Notes under the pieces: model-generated
The model's input: only the letters and a program-made list of their open reading frames with translations
The model's database searches: none
Told to the model about the DNA's origin: nothing
Program-made: the position numbers and the translations under genes
Part shown: piece by piece, positions 49,632-58,405 of the stretch
Numbering within the stretch: position 1 is the first letter of the stretch
Layout of the letters: every line of letters starts with the position of its first letter
Assembly: GCA_041492185.1 (NCBI GenBank)
Contig: JBGPWL010000005.1
Span: 1 to 64,000, forward strand
Origin: JAOAPY01 sp041492185
GTDB lineage: Bacteria; Acidobacteriota; Blastocatellia; Pyrinomonadales; Pyrinomonadaceae
Direction of reading: 5' to 3'
DNA length: 64,000 nucleotides

Positions 49632-49723
49632 GCACCTTGAGCAAGTTCAACAGGCCCTCGACCGTGGGCATCGAGCAGACGGATCAGGGACTAGCAATAA
49701 CCTAACCCCATTCGAAGGAGCAC

Positions 49724-49885
49724 ATGAAAATGATTAAGAAATTCTTTAACGATGAAACAGGTCTGGAACTCTCGGAGTACGCTGTAGCCGCAGCGCTGAT
49801 CGCACTCGCGACCGTCACTGCTTTCCAGCTTCTGGGAACCAACATCACGGGCAAGATCACCAGTTTGGCGAATACGGTTAAGTAA
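49724..49885 (+). CDS. flp: Flp/Fap type IVb pilin, copy 1
   Basis: 53 residues. A short basic leader (MKMIKKFFNDETG) is followed by LELSEYAVAAALIALATVTAFQLLG. This gives the Flp prepilin motif G-x-x-x-x-E-Y with cleavage expected after Gly13, leaving a 40-residue mature pilin with a hydrophobic helix and a short hydrophilic end (TNITGKITSLANTVK). GAAGGAG precedes the ATG. Product of the Tad system: processed by the CpaA-type peptidase and assembled into adhesive Flp pili. The second pilin gene is 98 nt downstream and differs at about a quarter of positions. Confidence 0.92.
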   Translation: MKMIKKFFNDETGLELSEYAVAAALIALATVTAFQLLGTNITGKITSLANTVK

Positions 49886-49983
49886 CCCGAGTGAACTTAC
49901 AAACGAGAGCCGTAGAGGTAATTGCGGCTCAAGTTGGTGAGTTTGCGAAGTGAACTAACGCCGCGCCAACAGGAGAATCTGAG

Positions 49984-50139
49984 ATGATTAGGAAGTTCTT
50001 GACGGATGAAAAGGGCCTGGAGCTGTCGGAGTACGCGGTTGCCGCCGCCTTGATCGCCTTGGCAACCGTGGCTGCGTTCCAGCTTCTGGGAACCAACATC
50101 AGCAGCCGCATTACCACCTTGGCTAACAACGTCAAGTAG
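49984..50139 (+). CDS. flp: Flp/Fap type IVb pilin, copy 2
   Basis: 51 residues. MIRKFLTDEKG, then LELSEYAVAAALIALATVAAFQLLG, with Glu and Tyr at mature positions 5 and 6. The mature C-terminus is TNISSRITTLANNVK. A recent tandem duplicate of the preceding pilin by sequence, with changes concentrated in the leader and the exposed C-terminal part. Having two pilins permits heteropolymers or alternative subunits, as in other Tad loci with several flp genes. The prepilin peptidase gene follows after 147 nt. Confidence 0.92.
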   Translation: MIRKFLTDEKGLELSEYAVAAALIALATVAAFQLLGTNISSRITTLANNVK

Positions 50140-50286
50140 TTGCCGCAGTGATGACCGCCGTGAATGGTGGCGCGCTCTGTCGAGACATCAATGGCAAAGC
50201 GCGCCGCCGCTTCACCGATAGTTCGGGTGCCAGCGCCCGGACCCTGACGACGAAGCGAAACAACTTTCCTGCTAAGAGGGTGTCGC

Positions 50287-50814
50287 ATGTTCAGTCCAGT
50301 GTGGATCGCATACGAAATATTTCTGGTTCCCCTGGCGATCGTCATCATCTATTACGACGTGCGCTATCGGCGCATTCCGAATCCTTTCGTGCTGGCCACG
50401 CTGATTAGTGGCATCGGCATAAATATCATTTTCGGAGGAGTGAGCGGCGCTCTTAACAGTGTGGGCGGATGCGTTCTCGCCTTCATTTTGATGTTCATGC
50501 TTCACCTCTTCGGAGCAATGGGCGCCGGCGATGTCAAACTTTTTTCCGCGATCGGCGCAGTGATGGGCGCTCATCTTGTGTTGCCAACTTTTCTGGTGGT
50601 GATTCTTACCGGAGGCATGCTCGCGCTGGTCTCGATTGTGAGATCAGGAGCGGTCAGAACAACGATGCCGCGCGTACTTCAGATTTTGGTAGGACTCTTG
50701 CCCGGGTGGCAAATGCCGCGCTTTGCGGTGCCAACGGATCGCAGAGGCACAATCCCTTACGGCGTCGCGATCACCCTCGGCAGCATTATTTCAACCGCCT
50801 TCTTCCGCGCTTGA
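50287..50814 (+). CDS. cpaA: Prepilin peptidase (TadV/CpaA)
   Basis: 175 residues, polytopic membrane aspartic protease. The two catalytic aspartates are Asp24 (IIYYDVRYRRIPN) and Asp82 in the GxGD motif (GAMGAGDVKLFSAIGA). This is the short A24 form without the N-terminal methylase domain, as expected for Tad systems. It cleaves the leader of the Flp pilins and TadE-type pseudopilins at the cytoplasmic membrane. Encoded directly after the two pilin genes. Confidence 0.93.
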   Translation: MFSPVWIAYEIFLVPLAIVIIYYDVRYRRIPNPFVLATLISGIGINIIFGGVSGALNSVGGCVLAFILMFMLHLFGAMGAGDVKLFSAIGAVMGAHLVLPTFLVVILTGGMLALVSIVRSGAVRTTMPRVLQILVGLLPGWQMPRFAVPTDRRGTIPYGVAITLGSIISTAFFRA

Positions 50815-50866
50815 TGGAAGCGTCATTAGGTCGGTCAAAAAGGGATAGTAAAAGGGAGAGTTAATC

Positions 50867-51766
50867 ATGCGAAACAAACGTTTCTTTTTTGTACTGGCTG
50901 GAGCGCTCCTGTTCGGACTGCTCGCGGCCGTTTCAGTAAGTCGTTACTTATCGAGCGCCCAGGCTTACACAAAAGGCCTGAGCCGCGTAGCGGTCGCGAA
51001 GGTGGCGATTCCCGTCGGCACAAAGATCATTGCTGAGCAGATTATGGTTGTTCAATTCCCGAAGGAATCGACTCCTGATGGAACGTTTGATTCACCGGAA
51101 AAGCTCGCCGGTCGCGTGGCGATTACGAACATCGCGCCGCGCGAGCCAATCACCGAATCGCGGCTTGCTCCCGAAGGAACTGCCGGTGGGCTGTCCGCTG
51201 TGATTCCCGAAGGCTACCGAGCGATGACCGTGAAGGTTGACGACGTAGTTGGAATCTCGGGCTTCATCATGCCGGGCACGCTTGTGGACGTCGTTGTTGT
51301 GATCGATCCCGCGGAGCATGCTGGCATGCAGGATCCAATTTCGAAGATCGTATTGCAGAACATCAAGGTCCTCGCGAATGGTCAGAACATCGACAAGCCG
51401 GAGAATCAGCGCGAGGCCAACAGCGTCAAGGCGGTTACCCTGCAGGTCACACCGGAACAAGCAGAGAAGCTCGCACTCGCATCGAGCGAAGGCAAACTGC
51501 AACTGGTGATGCGCAACTCCGTGGACCAGGGTGACGAAAAGACTCCCGGTGTCAATAAGAGAGGTCTGCTGTCTGGCGAACGCGCAACGCCGGCGCCTGA
51601 GCCTGGCTCGCTAAAGAGCGAACAACCGAAACCGATTAAGTCCGCCTCGCATGCGGTGCGGGTTCAAGCGCCGCCGAAACCCGCAGCTCCGGCAGCTCCA
51701 CCGCCGCCGCGCGCTTCCGTCGAAATGATCGAAGGCGCAAAAAAGCGGAGCGTTGATTTTCCGTGA
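50867..51766 (+). CDS. cpaB: Tad pilus assembly protein CpaB/RcpC
   Basis: 299 residues. N-terminal membrane anchor (FFFVLAGALLFGLLAAVSVSRYL), SAF domain (about 38-105: VAVAKVAIPVGTKIIAEQIMVVQFP ... REPITESRLA) and RcpC-type domain (AVIPEGYRAMTVKVDDVVGISGFIMPGTLVDVVVVID). The proline-rich tail (PKPAAPAAPPPP) probably spans periplasm or peptidoglycan. CpaB/RcpC works with the secretin in the outer parts of the Tad machine. The stop is followed closely by the secretin gene; the frame of the latter opens within the cpaB stop region, but its true start lies 66 nt on. Confidence 0.93.
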   Translation: MRNKRFFFVLAGALLFGLLAAVSVSRYLSSAQAYTKGLSRVAVAKVAIPVGTKIIAEQIMVVQFPKESTPDGTFDSPEKLAGRVAITNIAPREPITESRLAPEGTAGGLSAVIPEGYRAMTVKVDDVVGISGFIMPGTLVDVVVVIDPAEHAGMQDPISKIVLQNIKVLANGQNIDKPENQREANSVKAVTLQVTPEQAEKLALASSEGKLQLVMRNSVDQGDEKTPGVNKRGLLSGERATPAPEPGSLKSEQPKPIKSASHAVRVQAPPKPAAPAAPPPPRASVEMIEGAKKRSVDFP

Positions 51767-51831
51767 GTTCGAAATCAGCCACGAATACCGAATCAATTTC
51801 GATTCGATTGACTAGCAAAAGGAGCTACATC

Positions 51832-53382
51832 ATGCACAGCCGTTTCGCGATCGCACGCAAAGCAGTTTTGACGCTGACGTCAATGATCATCGTTCTCGCT
51901 ACCACTGCACACGCGCAGGAGACTTCTTACAAAGCTTCGTTCAAGCAGAACAAGGAGCCCGTTGCGGTTAACGTTCTGGTTGGACAGTCGCGAGTGATCA
52001 ACTTCGACCGACCGGTCGGAAGGTTCTCCGTTTCCAACCCGGAAATTGCCGAAGCGGTATTAGTGACCCCTGATCAGGTACTCGTTAACGGCAAAGCCTT
52101 TGGGCAGGTCAACTTCATCGCCTGGGAGCAGACCAGCGGACAGTATCTGGTCTTCGACGTTTACGTACGGACGAATCTATCGTTGATCGATTCTCAAATC
52201 CGCGCGCTGTTTCCGAAAGAAGACATTCGCTTGAGCCAGGCGAATGGTTCGGTTGTGCTTTCCGGCAGTGTCGCGGACCAAAAAACTTCGGCGCAGGTGC
52301 AGAGCGTTGTCGAGGCCGCCGGCTTCAAAACCGTTAACATGCTCGCCACGCCCGTCAAGAACATTGCGCAGGTTCAGTTACAGGTTCGCGTTGCCGAAGT
52401 TAGCCGCAATCGCATGCGCGATTACGGCACGTCATTTATGACGGGCAAGAACGGAACGGCGACGTACACCAACAGCGGCTCTGGTCCCAGCAACCTGTCG
52501 GACTTCAACACGCCGGATCATTTGATCCAGAGCACAGTGTCGTCCGCACTGAATATTTTTCTGCTTAACAACCCGGCGGGCGTCGCGGCGATGTTGCGCG
52601 CGATTCGCCAAACTGGCAACTCACGCACTCTCGCCGAGCCAAACTTGATCGCCATGGACGGTGAGCAGGCGAGTTTCCTTGCTGGCGGTGAGTTTCCGGT
52701 GCCCGTGGTACAGGGCGGCGGCAGCGGTAGCGGTAACAATTCAATTAGCATCGTGTTCAAGGAATACGGCGTGCGCCTCAATTTCAAGCCGACAATTGTT
52801 GACGAAGATCACATTCGGCTCGAGATGGAACCGGAAGTCTCTACGATCGATTTTGCTAACGGCGTCAAGTTCGGTGGCTTCCTGATCCCTGGTCTAAAAA
52901 CGCGGCGGGCGAAAACTGGCGTCGAATTGCGAGATGGCCAGAGCTTTGCACTTGCGGGCTTGCTCAACAACCAGGAGGTCCAATCGTTTTCGAAGATTCC
53001 TGTCATTTCAGAAATTCCGGTGCTCGGCAATCTCTTCAAATCGAAATCGTTTCAGAAGGAAGAGACGGAGCTGATGTTCATCGTCACCGCGCAGATAGTC
53101 AAGCCCATGAATCGCGATGATCTGCCGCAAATGCGTGGCATTGATGGACTGAAGAAAGGTTCACCATTGGGCGTTGAGCCGAAGGGCGAAGGCGTCCAGG
53201 GCAGGACTGGTTTCTCGACTCCGGGTGAAAGCAAAGAAATCAATCCGGCGAACGCTCCGAAGAATTCTGAGACTCCCGCCGGTGCTCCAAAGAGTTCTGA
53301 GCCGAAGCCCAAGGTCGCCACCGACAGCGGAACGGCATCGGCCAGCCGTCCTGAGCCACAAACGCCCCCGCAACCAGAGTAG
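51832..53382 (+). CDS. cpaC: Tad secretin CpaC/RcpA
   Basis: 516 residues from ATG 51832, with AAGGAG 7 nt upstream and a signal peptide (LTSMIIVLATTAHAQ). The N-terminal pilus/secretin domain VNVLVGQSRVINFDRPVGRFSVSNPEIAEAVLVTP is followed by a BON-like domain (SQANGSVVLSGSVADQKTSAQVQSVVEAA) and the secretin domain (AMLRAIRQTGNSRTLAEPNLIAMDGEQASFLAGGEFPVPV ... FKEYGVRLNFKPTIV ... RDGQSFALAGLLNNQE). It forms the outer-membrane channel for the Flp pilus. The C-terminal 80 residues are a disordered Pro/Ser-rich tail with NSETPAGAPKSSEPK-type near repeats, longer than usual. Confidence 0.94.
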   Translation: MHSRFAIARKAVLTLTSMIIVLATTAHAQETSYKASFKQNKEPVAVNVLVGQSRVINFDRPVGRFSVSNPEIAEAVLVTPDQVLVNGKAFGQVNFIAWEQTSGQYLVFDVYVRTNLSLIDSQIRALFPKEDIRLSQANGSVVLSGSVADQKTSAQVQSVVEAAGFKTVNMLATPVKNIAQVQLQVRVAEVSRNRMRDYGTSFMTGKNGTATYTNSGSGPSNLSDFNTPDHLIQSTVSSALNIFLLNNPAGVAAMLRAIRQTGNSRTLAEPNLIAMDGEQASFLAGGEFPVPVVQGGGSGSGNNSISIVFKEYGVRLNFKPTIVDEDHIRLEMEPEVSTIDFANGVKFGGFLIPGLKTRRAKTGVELRDGQSFALAGLLNNQEVQSFSKIPVISEIPVLGNLFKSKSFQKEETELMFIVTAQIVKPMNRDDLPQMRGIDGLKKGSPLGVEPKGEGVQGRTGFSTPGESKEINPANAPKNSETPAGAPKSSEPKPKVATDSGTASASRPEPQTPPQPE

Positions 53383-53468
53383 GGAAACGCGGACGAAAAC
53401 CTCGAACTCCGCGCATGTTTGACTGAGGGCCCTTTTCCTCGCGAGACAGTTCAGAAGGAAGGTCTACG

Positions 53469-54572
53469 ATGAATACGGATCGAATCCAGGCGAGACGCGG
53501 CGAACGTGGTTCTGTTCTGGCGGTGAGCACCATCGCGATGCTCGGATTGCTGCTCGCCACCGGATTGGCTGTCGATGTTAGTCACTTCTACACAGCCAAG
53601 GCTGAGTTGCAGAACGCGGCGGATGCGGCCGCGCTCGCGGGTGCGTCGCAGTTGAATTCAACTTCGGGCGGCATCAATTTAGCGGTTGCCGAGGCCACCA
53701 AGTCGCTGAACAATTACGACTTCAAAAACCTTGTCAACCTATCCAGCGCGGACGTTACTTTCAGCTCGAACCTGAATGGCGCGTACGTGGATTTCGCCAC
53801 AGCCCAGAGTAACCCGACGGCTATGCGGTTTGTAAAAGTGACGATACCGCCAAAGCCTGTGAACGTCGCATTCGCGGGGATCGTGTTGGGCCAGACCAAG
53901 AACATTGGCGCCACAGCGACGGCAGGGCTGTCAGTGGGATTGACGATGAACAAGTTCTACACGGCTTACACATTCATCGAGTCGTCCGGAGCGCCGATCA
54001 ATTCGGGCCAGGTCTACACGTTGAGTGCGCAAGCGGGCAACAATAACTCACCCACGAGCTATCGTGTACTGGCTGGACCTGACGGCGATCTGATTCTGAC
54101 GGGACAGCTACACGCTTACGGCTACATCGGAACGAGCTACAACGTAGCGAACTTGATCAGCTCGGAGATGTGCCGTTACGCGAAGATTGGGATGAACACT
54201 CGCTTCGGTGACTATACCGTGCACCCGAACGTCAATCCCACCGACGAGCCACCCGACACTATTACGCAGGAGAACATTACCTACGCGCAATACACCACCA
54301 TGCAAGGTAACGGCGTGGTGCAGGCGGCCAATGGCGTACGGAACCGTCGCGTTTTCACGGTGCCCATTGCCTTGAACACTACCTACAACACAACGAATCG
54401 CACCGTGACCGCAAATCGCATTGCTCCGTTCTTCGTACGCCGGAAGGTCGGCGCGGATTGCACACTCGAAATCGAATACATCGGCAGCAACGCGATCGCA
54501 GTAGCCGACGGCACTTTCTCGCCCGGCTTACCGCAAATCGGCGGCTTATCAATTCCAGTTTTGTACAAGTGA
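53469..54572 (+). CDS. tadG: TadG-like pilus assembly protein (Tad domain)
   Basis: 367 residues. ERGSVLAVSTIAMLGLLLATGLAVDVSHFYTAKAELQNAADAAALAGA is the PF13400-type Tad N-terminus: a single TM helix followed by the D-V-x-x-x-Y-x-x-x-x-x-L-Q-x-A-A-D-A-A-A-L-A-G pattern. The extracytoplasmic part is beta-rich and unlike characterised TadG von Willebrand domains, so it is a short or variant form. It probably acts as a minor pilus or anchoring component. GAAGGTC precedes the ATG. First of three consecutive pseudopilin-like genes. Confidence 0.85.
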   Translation: MNTDRIQARRGERGSVLAVSTIAMLGLLLATGLAVDVSHFYTAKAELQNAADAAALAGASQLNSTSGGINLAVAEATKSLNNYDFKNLVNLSSADVTFSSNLNGAYVDFATAQSNPTAMRFVKVTIPPKPVNVAFAGIVLGQTKNIGATATAGLSVGLTMNKFYTAYTFIESSGAPINSGQVYTLSAQAGNNNSPTSYRVLAGPDGDLILTGQLHAYGYIGTSYNVANLISSEMCRYAKIGMNTRFGDYTVHPNVNPTDEPPDTITQENITYAQYTTMQGNGVVQAANGVRNRRVFTVPIALNTTYNTTNRTVTANRIAPFFVRRKVGADCTLEIEYIGSNAIAVADGTFSPGLPQIGGLSIPVLYK

Positions 54573-54577
54573 GGTGA

Positions 54578-55108
54578 ATGATGCAAAAGCGGCCAATCAG
54601 ATTTCCGAGGCTCTGTCGTTTCCTCGGTCGTGAGGAAGGAATTCAAATAGTGGAGTTGGCGATCGCGCTCCCCGTCATGCTGATGCTAATGGGCTCAGTC
54701 GCCGAGTTTGCGCGTTTCTTTTACACGTATACGACGCTTACGAACGCGGTGCGCGCCGGCGCTCGTCATGCCAGCAAATGGGAAAGAAACGCTTCCTGGA
54801 CGTTTCCGGAAACCAGCAACGTTGTTGTTTATGGCGATTTTTCCAACACGTCAACTGCCTGCCCGAGCGGTCAGCCTGGGCCCTGCCCCATTTTGCCGGG
54901 TCTAAGCACGAGCAATGTGGTGGTTCAGGCGAATGGCCCTTCAGTGAACAACATTGATTCAGTGACAGTGAAGATAGTCAATTACAAGTACGTCCCTCTA
55001 TTTGATATCGGCGCGCTGACGGGCATTCCTGCGCTGTCGTTGAATATTGATATGAATGCGAGCGCAACGATGCATCAACTTTACAACGGCCCTACGGCCG
55101 GCTCGTGA
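54578..55108 (+). CDS. tadE: TadE-like pseudopilin 1
   Basis: 176 residues. A basic leader ending REEG is followed by IQIVELAIALPVMLMLMGSVAEFARFFYTYTTLTNAVRAGARHASKW. Glu at mature position 5 matches TadE-type prepilin cleavage by CpaA. The C-terminal beta-rich region contains a Cys pair (ACPSGQPGPCPILPG). It is a minor pilin needed for Flp pilus assembly in other Tad systems. It starts 6 nt after the tadG-like stop with GAGGTG as Shine-Dalgarno, so it is translationally linked. ATG 54581 is an equivalent start. Confidence 0.88.
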   Translation: MMQKRPIRFPRLCRFLGREEGIQIVELAIALPVMLMLMGSVAEFARFFYTYTTLTNAVRAGARHASKWERNASWTFPETSNVVVYGDFSNTSTACPSGQPGPCPILPGLSTSNVVVQANGPSVNNIDSVTVKIVNYKYVPLFDIGALTGIPALSLNIDMNASATMHQLYNGPTAGS

Positions 55109-55142
55109 GATTCCTGAAGACCATTAACACAGGGAGTTTTGT

Positions 55143-55640
55143 ATGCAATATCAAACCAACAAGAGCGAGCGAGGCGCGGCGCTCGTGGAGTTTGCGATCG
55201 TCGCCACAATTTTTCTGACGGTGTTGTTTGGAGTCATCGAGTTTGGACGGATGTTCTGGACGCACAACGCGCTGCGCGACGCCGCGCGCCGCGGAACCCG
55301 TTATGCCACCGTTCGCAAGAACGATGCAGCCGGGATCGCGGCGGTGAAGAACATGGTTGTTTACGGCGATCCAAATGTAAGTTCCGGAACACCCGTTGTG
55401 AGCGGTCTGACGACGGCTAATGTGGCTGTGAATTATCAAAACTACAACGGACTTCAATTGAGTTCGCGAGCCACTGTCACCATCACTGGCTATCAGTTTC
55501 AATTCTCGGTGCCGTTGATTGGCGGGACGCTGGACATGCCAATCTACAGCACGTCGTTGCCTGGCGAGAGCGCCGGCTATGTCCCCTGCGATGTGCCCAG
55601 CGGAACTCCTTTCGCTCCGTGCAACATCATTCCTAACTAA
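55143..55640 (+). CDS. tadE: TadE-like pseudopilin 2
   Basis: 165 residues. NKSERG then AALVEFAIVATIFLTVLFGVIEFGRMFWTHNALRDAARRGTRYATV: the TadE signature with Glu5 after the expected cleavage site. The C-terminal portion carries a possible disulfide pair (VPCDVPSGTPFAPCN). GGAG lies before the ATG. Paralogue of the preceding gene (shared beginning and the GDP/GDF motif after VVYG). Two TadE proteins plus a TadG-like protein is the usual minor-pilin set. A short dispersed palindrome follows the stop. Confidence 0.9.
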   Translation: MQYQTNKSERGAALVEFAIVATIFLTVLFGVIEFGRMFWTHNALRDAARRGTRYATVRKNDAAGIAAVKNMVVYGDPNVSSGTPVVSGLTTANVAVNYQNYNGLQLSSRATVTITGYQFQFSVPLIGGTLDMPIYSTSLPGESAGYVPCDVPSGTPFAPCNIIPN

Positions 55641-55668
55641 TACAGAACCGCGAGCGGTAGCGAGCGGC
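55641..55668. repeat. Short dispersed palindrome, ACAGAACCGSGAGCGGTAGCGA type (copy 2)
   Basis: TACAGAACCGCGAGCGGTAG continues with CGAGCGG. It begins at the base after the tadE stop codon. Copy 1 is at 3905-3932. Confidence 0.6.
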
Positions 55669-55707
55669 CGGCGTATTTGAAAACCAGAATCCACAATTGA
55701 CAATCCT

Positions 55708-56934
55708 ATGACCCAACCACTTTCTTTCGTTGTACTGAGCACTGGTCTCGACAACTTCAAAGAGATCAGGACGGCGCTGGCCGCCGACAGTCGGGTGCGC
55801 CTGCTTGCGGGCGGCAATGATATCGAGCAGGTGTACGAAGAGATTTTGCGATTGAAACCTTCGTCGGCGATCATTACGCTTGGCGCCAACGCCGAGCAAG
55901 CGATCACGTTAATTAAGCGACTAACTCTCGAACGACCGGCCATGGCGGTGATTTCCGCCGGTCACGAGACTTCCCCGGATCTGATTCTCAGAAGTCTGCG
56001 GGCCGGTGCGCGCGATTTTTTGCGGCTGCCAATAATCGTCGACGAGCTGAAGACCGTCCTCGATCGCACGTCTGAATTTTCCGCTGGACAGATCGAAGCC
56101 CCCAAAAAGAAAGGGCGCATGATCGCGGTCTTTTCCAGCAAAGGCGGTTGTGGCACTTCGTTCATCGCCACCAATCTTGCCGCGGCCAATTCAGCGCCCA
56201 CAGTACTCGTCGATCTGAATCTGCAGGCGGGGGATCTACCGCTCTTCCTGGGTGTCGATCCAAAGTATTCAATCGCCGACGTCGCTGAAAACCGATCGCG
56301 CCTCGACAAAGCGTTGATCATGAGCTTGCTCACGCCTTATTCGTCGCATCTTTCGCTTTTGGCTGCTCCGAGAGAGGTTGATTCGGCGGACGACATCGAG
56401 CCTGAGCACGTCTTCGAAGTGCTCGAACGATTACGCGAATCGTTTGACTACATCGTGCTTGATCCGCAGCACACTTTTGACGCGATCACCTTGCAGGCGC
56501 TGGACCAGGCGGACGATATAGTGCTGGTGTTGACACTCGATATTCCGGCAATTCGCAGCACGCAGCGCGCGCTGGAAATCTTCGACCGGCTCGGTTATCC
56601 GCGGCAGAAGATTCGGATCGTCGTCAATCGCTGGAGCAAGCAGATCGATCTGGATCTGCGCCAGGTCGAGAAGTTTCTTGGCGAGCCGGTCGCCGCTTTC
56701 ATTCCCAGCGATTACCAGACAACCGTTACCTCGATAAACCTGGGGCGACCGCTGGTTCAATCAGAATCGAATTCGAAGATCGCGCAAGAGATCAAACGCC
56801 TGGCGCGCACCATTACCGGCTGTAAACCTGTATTGGAAGAAGCAAAACCAAGACGCGCTTTCTGGGGCTCCTTCTTTCGGCGTGAGCCAACTCAACCGCA
56901 ATTTGATTTTCAGACCAGAATGGAAAAAGTTTAG
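55708..56934 (+). CDS. cpaE: Tad pilus assembly ATPase-like protein CpaE/TadZ
   Basis: 408 residues. Residues 1-125 are a receiver-like domain without the usual phosphorylated Asp (SSAIITLGAN at that strand). Then a ParA/MinD-type domain: deviant Walker A VFSSKGGCGTSFIATNLA (Lys145), TVLVDLNLQAGDLPLFLG, YIVLDPQHTFD and a C-terminal stretch with IRIVVNRWSK. TadZ/CpaE localises the Tad machine to the pole or other sites in the cell. In the DPQ position most MinD proteins have DxP, so ATP hydrolysis may be altered, as is common for TadZ. The final 40 residues are basic and unstructured. It precedes tadA. Confidence 0.92.
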   Translation: MTQPLSFVVLSTGLDNFKEIRTALAADSRVRLLAGGNDIEQVYEEILRLKPSSAIITLGANAEQAITLIKRLTLERPAMAVISAGHETSPDLILRSLRAGARDFLRLPIIVDELKTVLDRTSEFSAGQIEAPKKKGRMIAVFSSKGGCGTSFIATNLAAANSAPTVLVDLNLQAGDLPLFLGVDPKYSIADVAENRSRLDKALIMSLLTPYSSHLSLLAAPREVDSADDIEPEHVFEVLERLRESFDYIVLDPQHTFDAITLQALDQADDIVLVLTLDIPAIRSTQRALEIFDRLGYPRQKIRIVVNRWSKQIDLDLRQVEKFLGEPVAAFIPSDYQTTVTSINLGRPLVQSESNSKIAQEIKRLARTITGCKPVLEEAKPRRAFWGSFFRREPTQPQFDFQTRMEKV

Positions 56935-56942
56935 CAAATGAA

Positions 56943-57043
56943 ATGTCCGACAAACTTCAGTTTGTCGTGAATTGAGCAAGAGAACAGACCAGCGACAAAC
57001 TGAAGGAACCTCTGATCAAGATAGATGAAGTTTGTCGGACAGA
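56943..57043. repeat. MITE-like element of the CGACAAACT family, copy 2
   Basis: Terminal inverted repeat TGTCCGACAAACTTCA (16 bp, perfect). The left end continues into the palindrome CGACAAACTTCAGTTTGTCG. It lies between cpaE and tadA, inside the Tad operon, and ends 16 nt before the tadA start. Confidence 0.8.
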
Positions 57044-57058
57044 CTAGCGGTAATCATC

Positions 57059-58399
57059 ATGGCACTACGCGAACGACTAATTAAAGAAACGAGTTTTGCC
57101 GGCTTGAACGTTCCGGGCGATGGCAACGGCAACGGGCAGCCCACCTTTCAGGAGATGAAGTCGCGCCTGCATCGCGCGCTCATCAACAAGATGGATTTGA
57201 GTAAGCTCGCTTCGCTCGCCCCGGATCAGGTTCACGCTGAGGTGTCACGCCTGGCGGAGAGCGTGTTGGCCCAGGAAGCGATGCCGCTGTCGGCACCTGA
57301 ACGAGAACGGCTGGTTAACGATGTCCGGCACGAGCTGTTTGGACTTGGGCCAATCGAGCCTCTCTTGAAAGACCCAACCATCTCGGACATTCTCGTCAAC
57401 TCGCATAAGACAATCTATATTGAGCGCCGCGGCAAGCTCGAATTGACGGACGTCGCTTTCAAAGACGACGAGCATTTGATGCGCGTCATCGAGCGAATCG
57501 TTTCGTCTGTCGGCCGGCGCATCGACGAATCTTCGCCAATGGTTGATGCGCGCCTGCGCGACGGCTCGCGCGTCAACGCAATCATCCCGCCACTTTCAAT
57601 CGACGGTCCGGTGCTCTCGATTCGCCGCTTCGGCGCCGAGCCCCTCCGGATAGATGCGCTGATTGAAAACAAAGCTTTGACCAAAGATATTGCCGAGATG
57701 CTGGAGATGTGCGTCAACGCGCGGCTCAACGTTTTGATCTCAGGGGGCACCGGCGCAGGCAAGACGACGCTGCTCAACGCGCTCTCAGCTCACATTCCCG
57801 AATACGAGCGCATCGTCACCATTGAAGACTCCGCGGAACTGCAACTGCAGCAACCGCACGTTGTGCGCCTGGAAACACGCCCGCCAAACATCGAAGGCCG
57901 CGGGGAAGTTACGCAACGCGATCTCGTGAAGAATGCGTTGCGCATGCGGCCCGATCGCATAGTCATCGGAGAGGTGCGCGGCGGCGAAGCGATCGACATG
58001 TTGCAGGCAATGAATACCGGACACGACGGCAGCTTGACAACGATTCACGCTAACACGCCACGCGATGCACTGGCTCGGCTCGAGACCATGATCCAGATGA
58101 CCGGCATGCGGCTGTCAGAGCGCGCGATGCGCCAGCAAGTTGCGTCGGCGATCGATCTCGTTTTGCAAGTGGCGCGTTTCTCCGACGGTGCGCGGCGCGT
58201 CACTTCCATCTCCGAAATCACCGGCATGGAAGGCGACACGATAACCATGCAGGAGATTTTCCAGTACGAACGAACCGGCGTCGATTCGCAGGGACAGGTC
58301 ATTGGACGTTTCCGGCCAACGGGTATTCGTCCGCGCTTTGCCGAACGGCTCAAGGCCTCTGGTCTGCAACTGCCGCGAATATTTTTTGAGGACGTGTAA
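57059..58399 (+). CDS. cpaF: Tad secretion ATPase TadA/CpaF
   Basis: 446 residues from ATG 57059. N-terminal helical domain, then the type II/IV secretion ATPase core: FGLGPIEPLLKDPTISDILVN, arginine-rich SSPMVDARLRDGSRVNAIIPPL, Walker A ISGGTGAGKTTLLNAL (229-237), TIEDSAELQL, Walker B RPDRIVIGEVRGGEA and the His box GSLTTIHANTP. It forms the hexameric motor that drives Flp pilus extension, and in some systems retraction. An in-frame start nine codons upstream would lie in the MITE-like element and is rejected. Closely followed by tadB and tadC. Confidence 0.96.
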   Translation: MALRERLIKETSFAGLNVPGDGNGNGQPTFQEMKSRLHRALINKMDLSKLASLAPDQVHAEVSRLAESVLAQEAMPLSAPERERLVNDVRHELFGLGPIEPLLKDPTISDILVNSHKTIYIERRGKLELTDVAFKDDEHLMRVIERIVSSVGRRIDESSPMVDARLRDGSRVNAIIPPLSIDGPVLSIRRFGAEPLRIDALIENKALTKDIAEMLEMCVNARLNVLISGGTGAGKTTLLNALSAHIPEYERIVTIEDSAELQLQQPHVVRLETRPPNIEGRGEVTQRDLVKNALRMRPDRIVIGEVRGGEAIDMLQAMNTGHDGSLTTIHANTPRDALARLETMIQMTGMRLSERAMRQQVASAIDLVLQVARFSDGARRVTSISEITGMEGDTITMQEIFQYERTGVDSQGQVIGRFRPTGIRPRFAERLKASGLQLPRIFFEDV

Positions 58400-58405
58400 C
58401 TGAAA

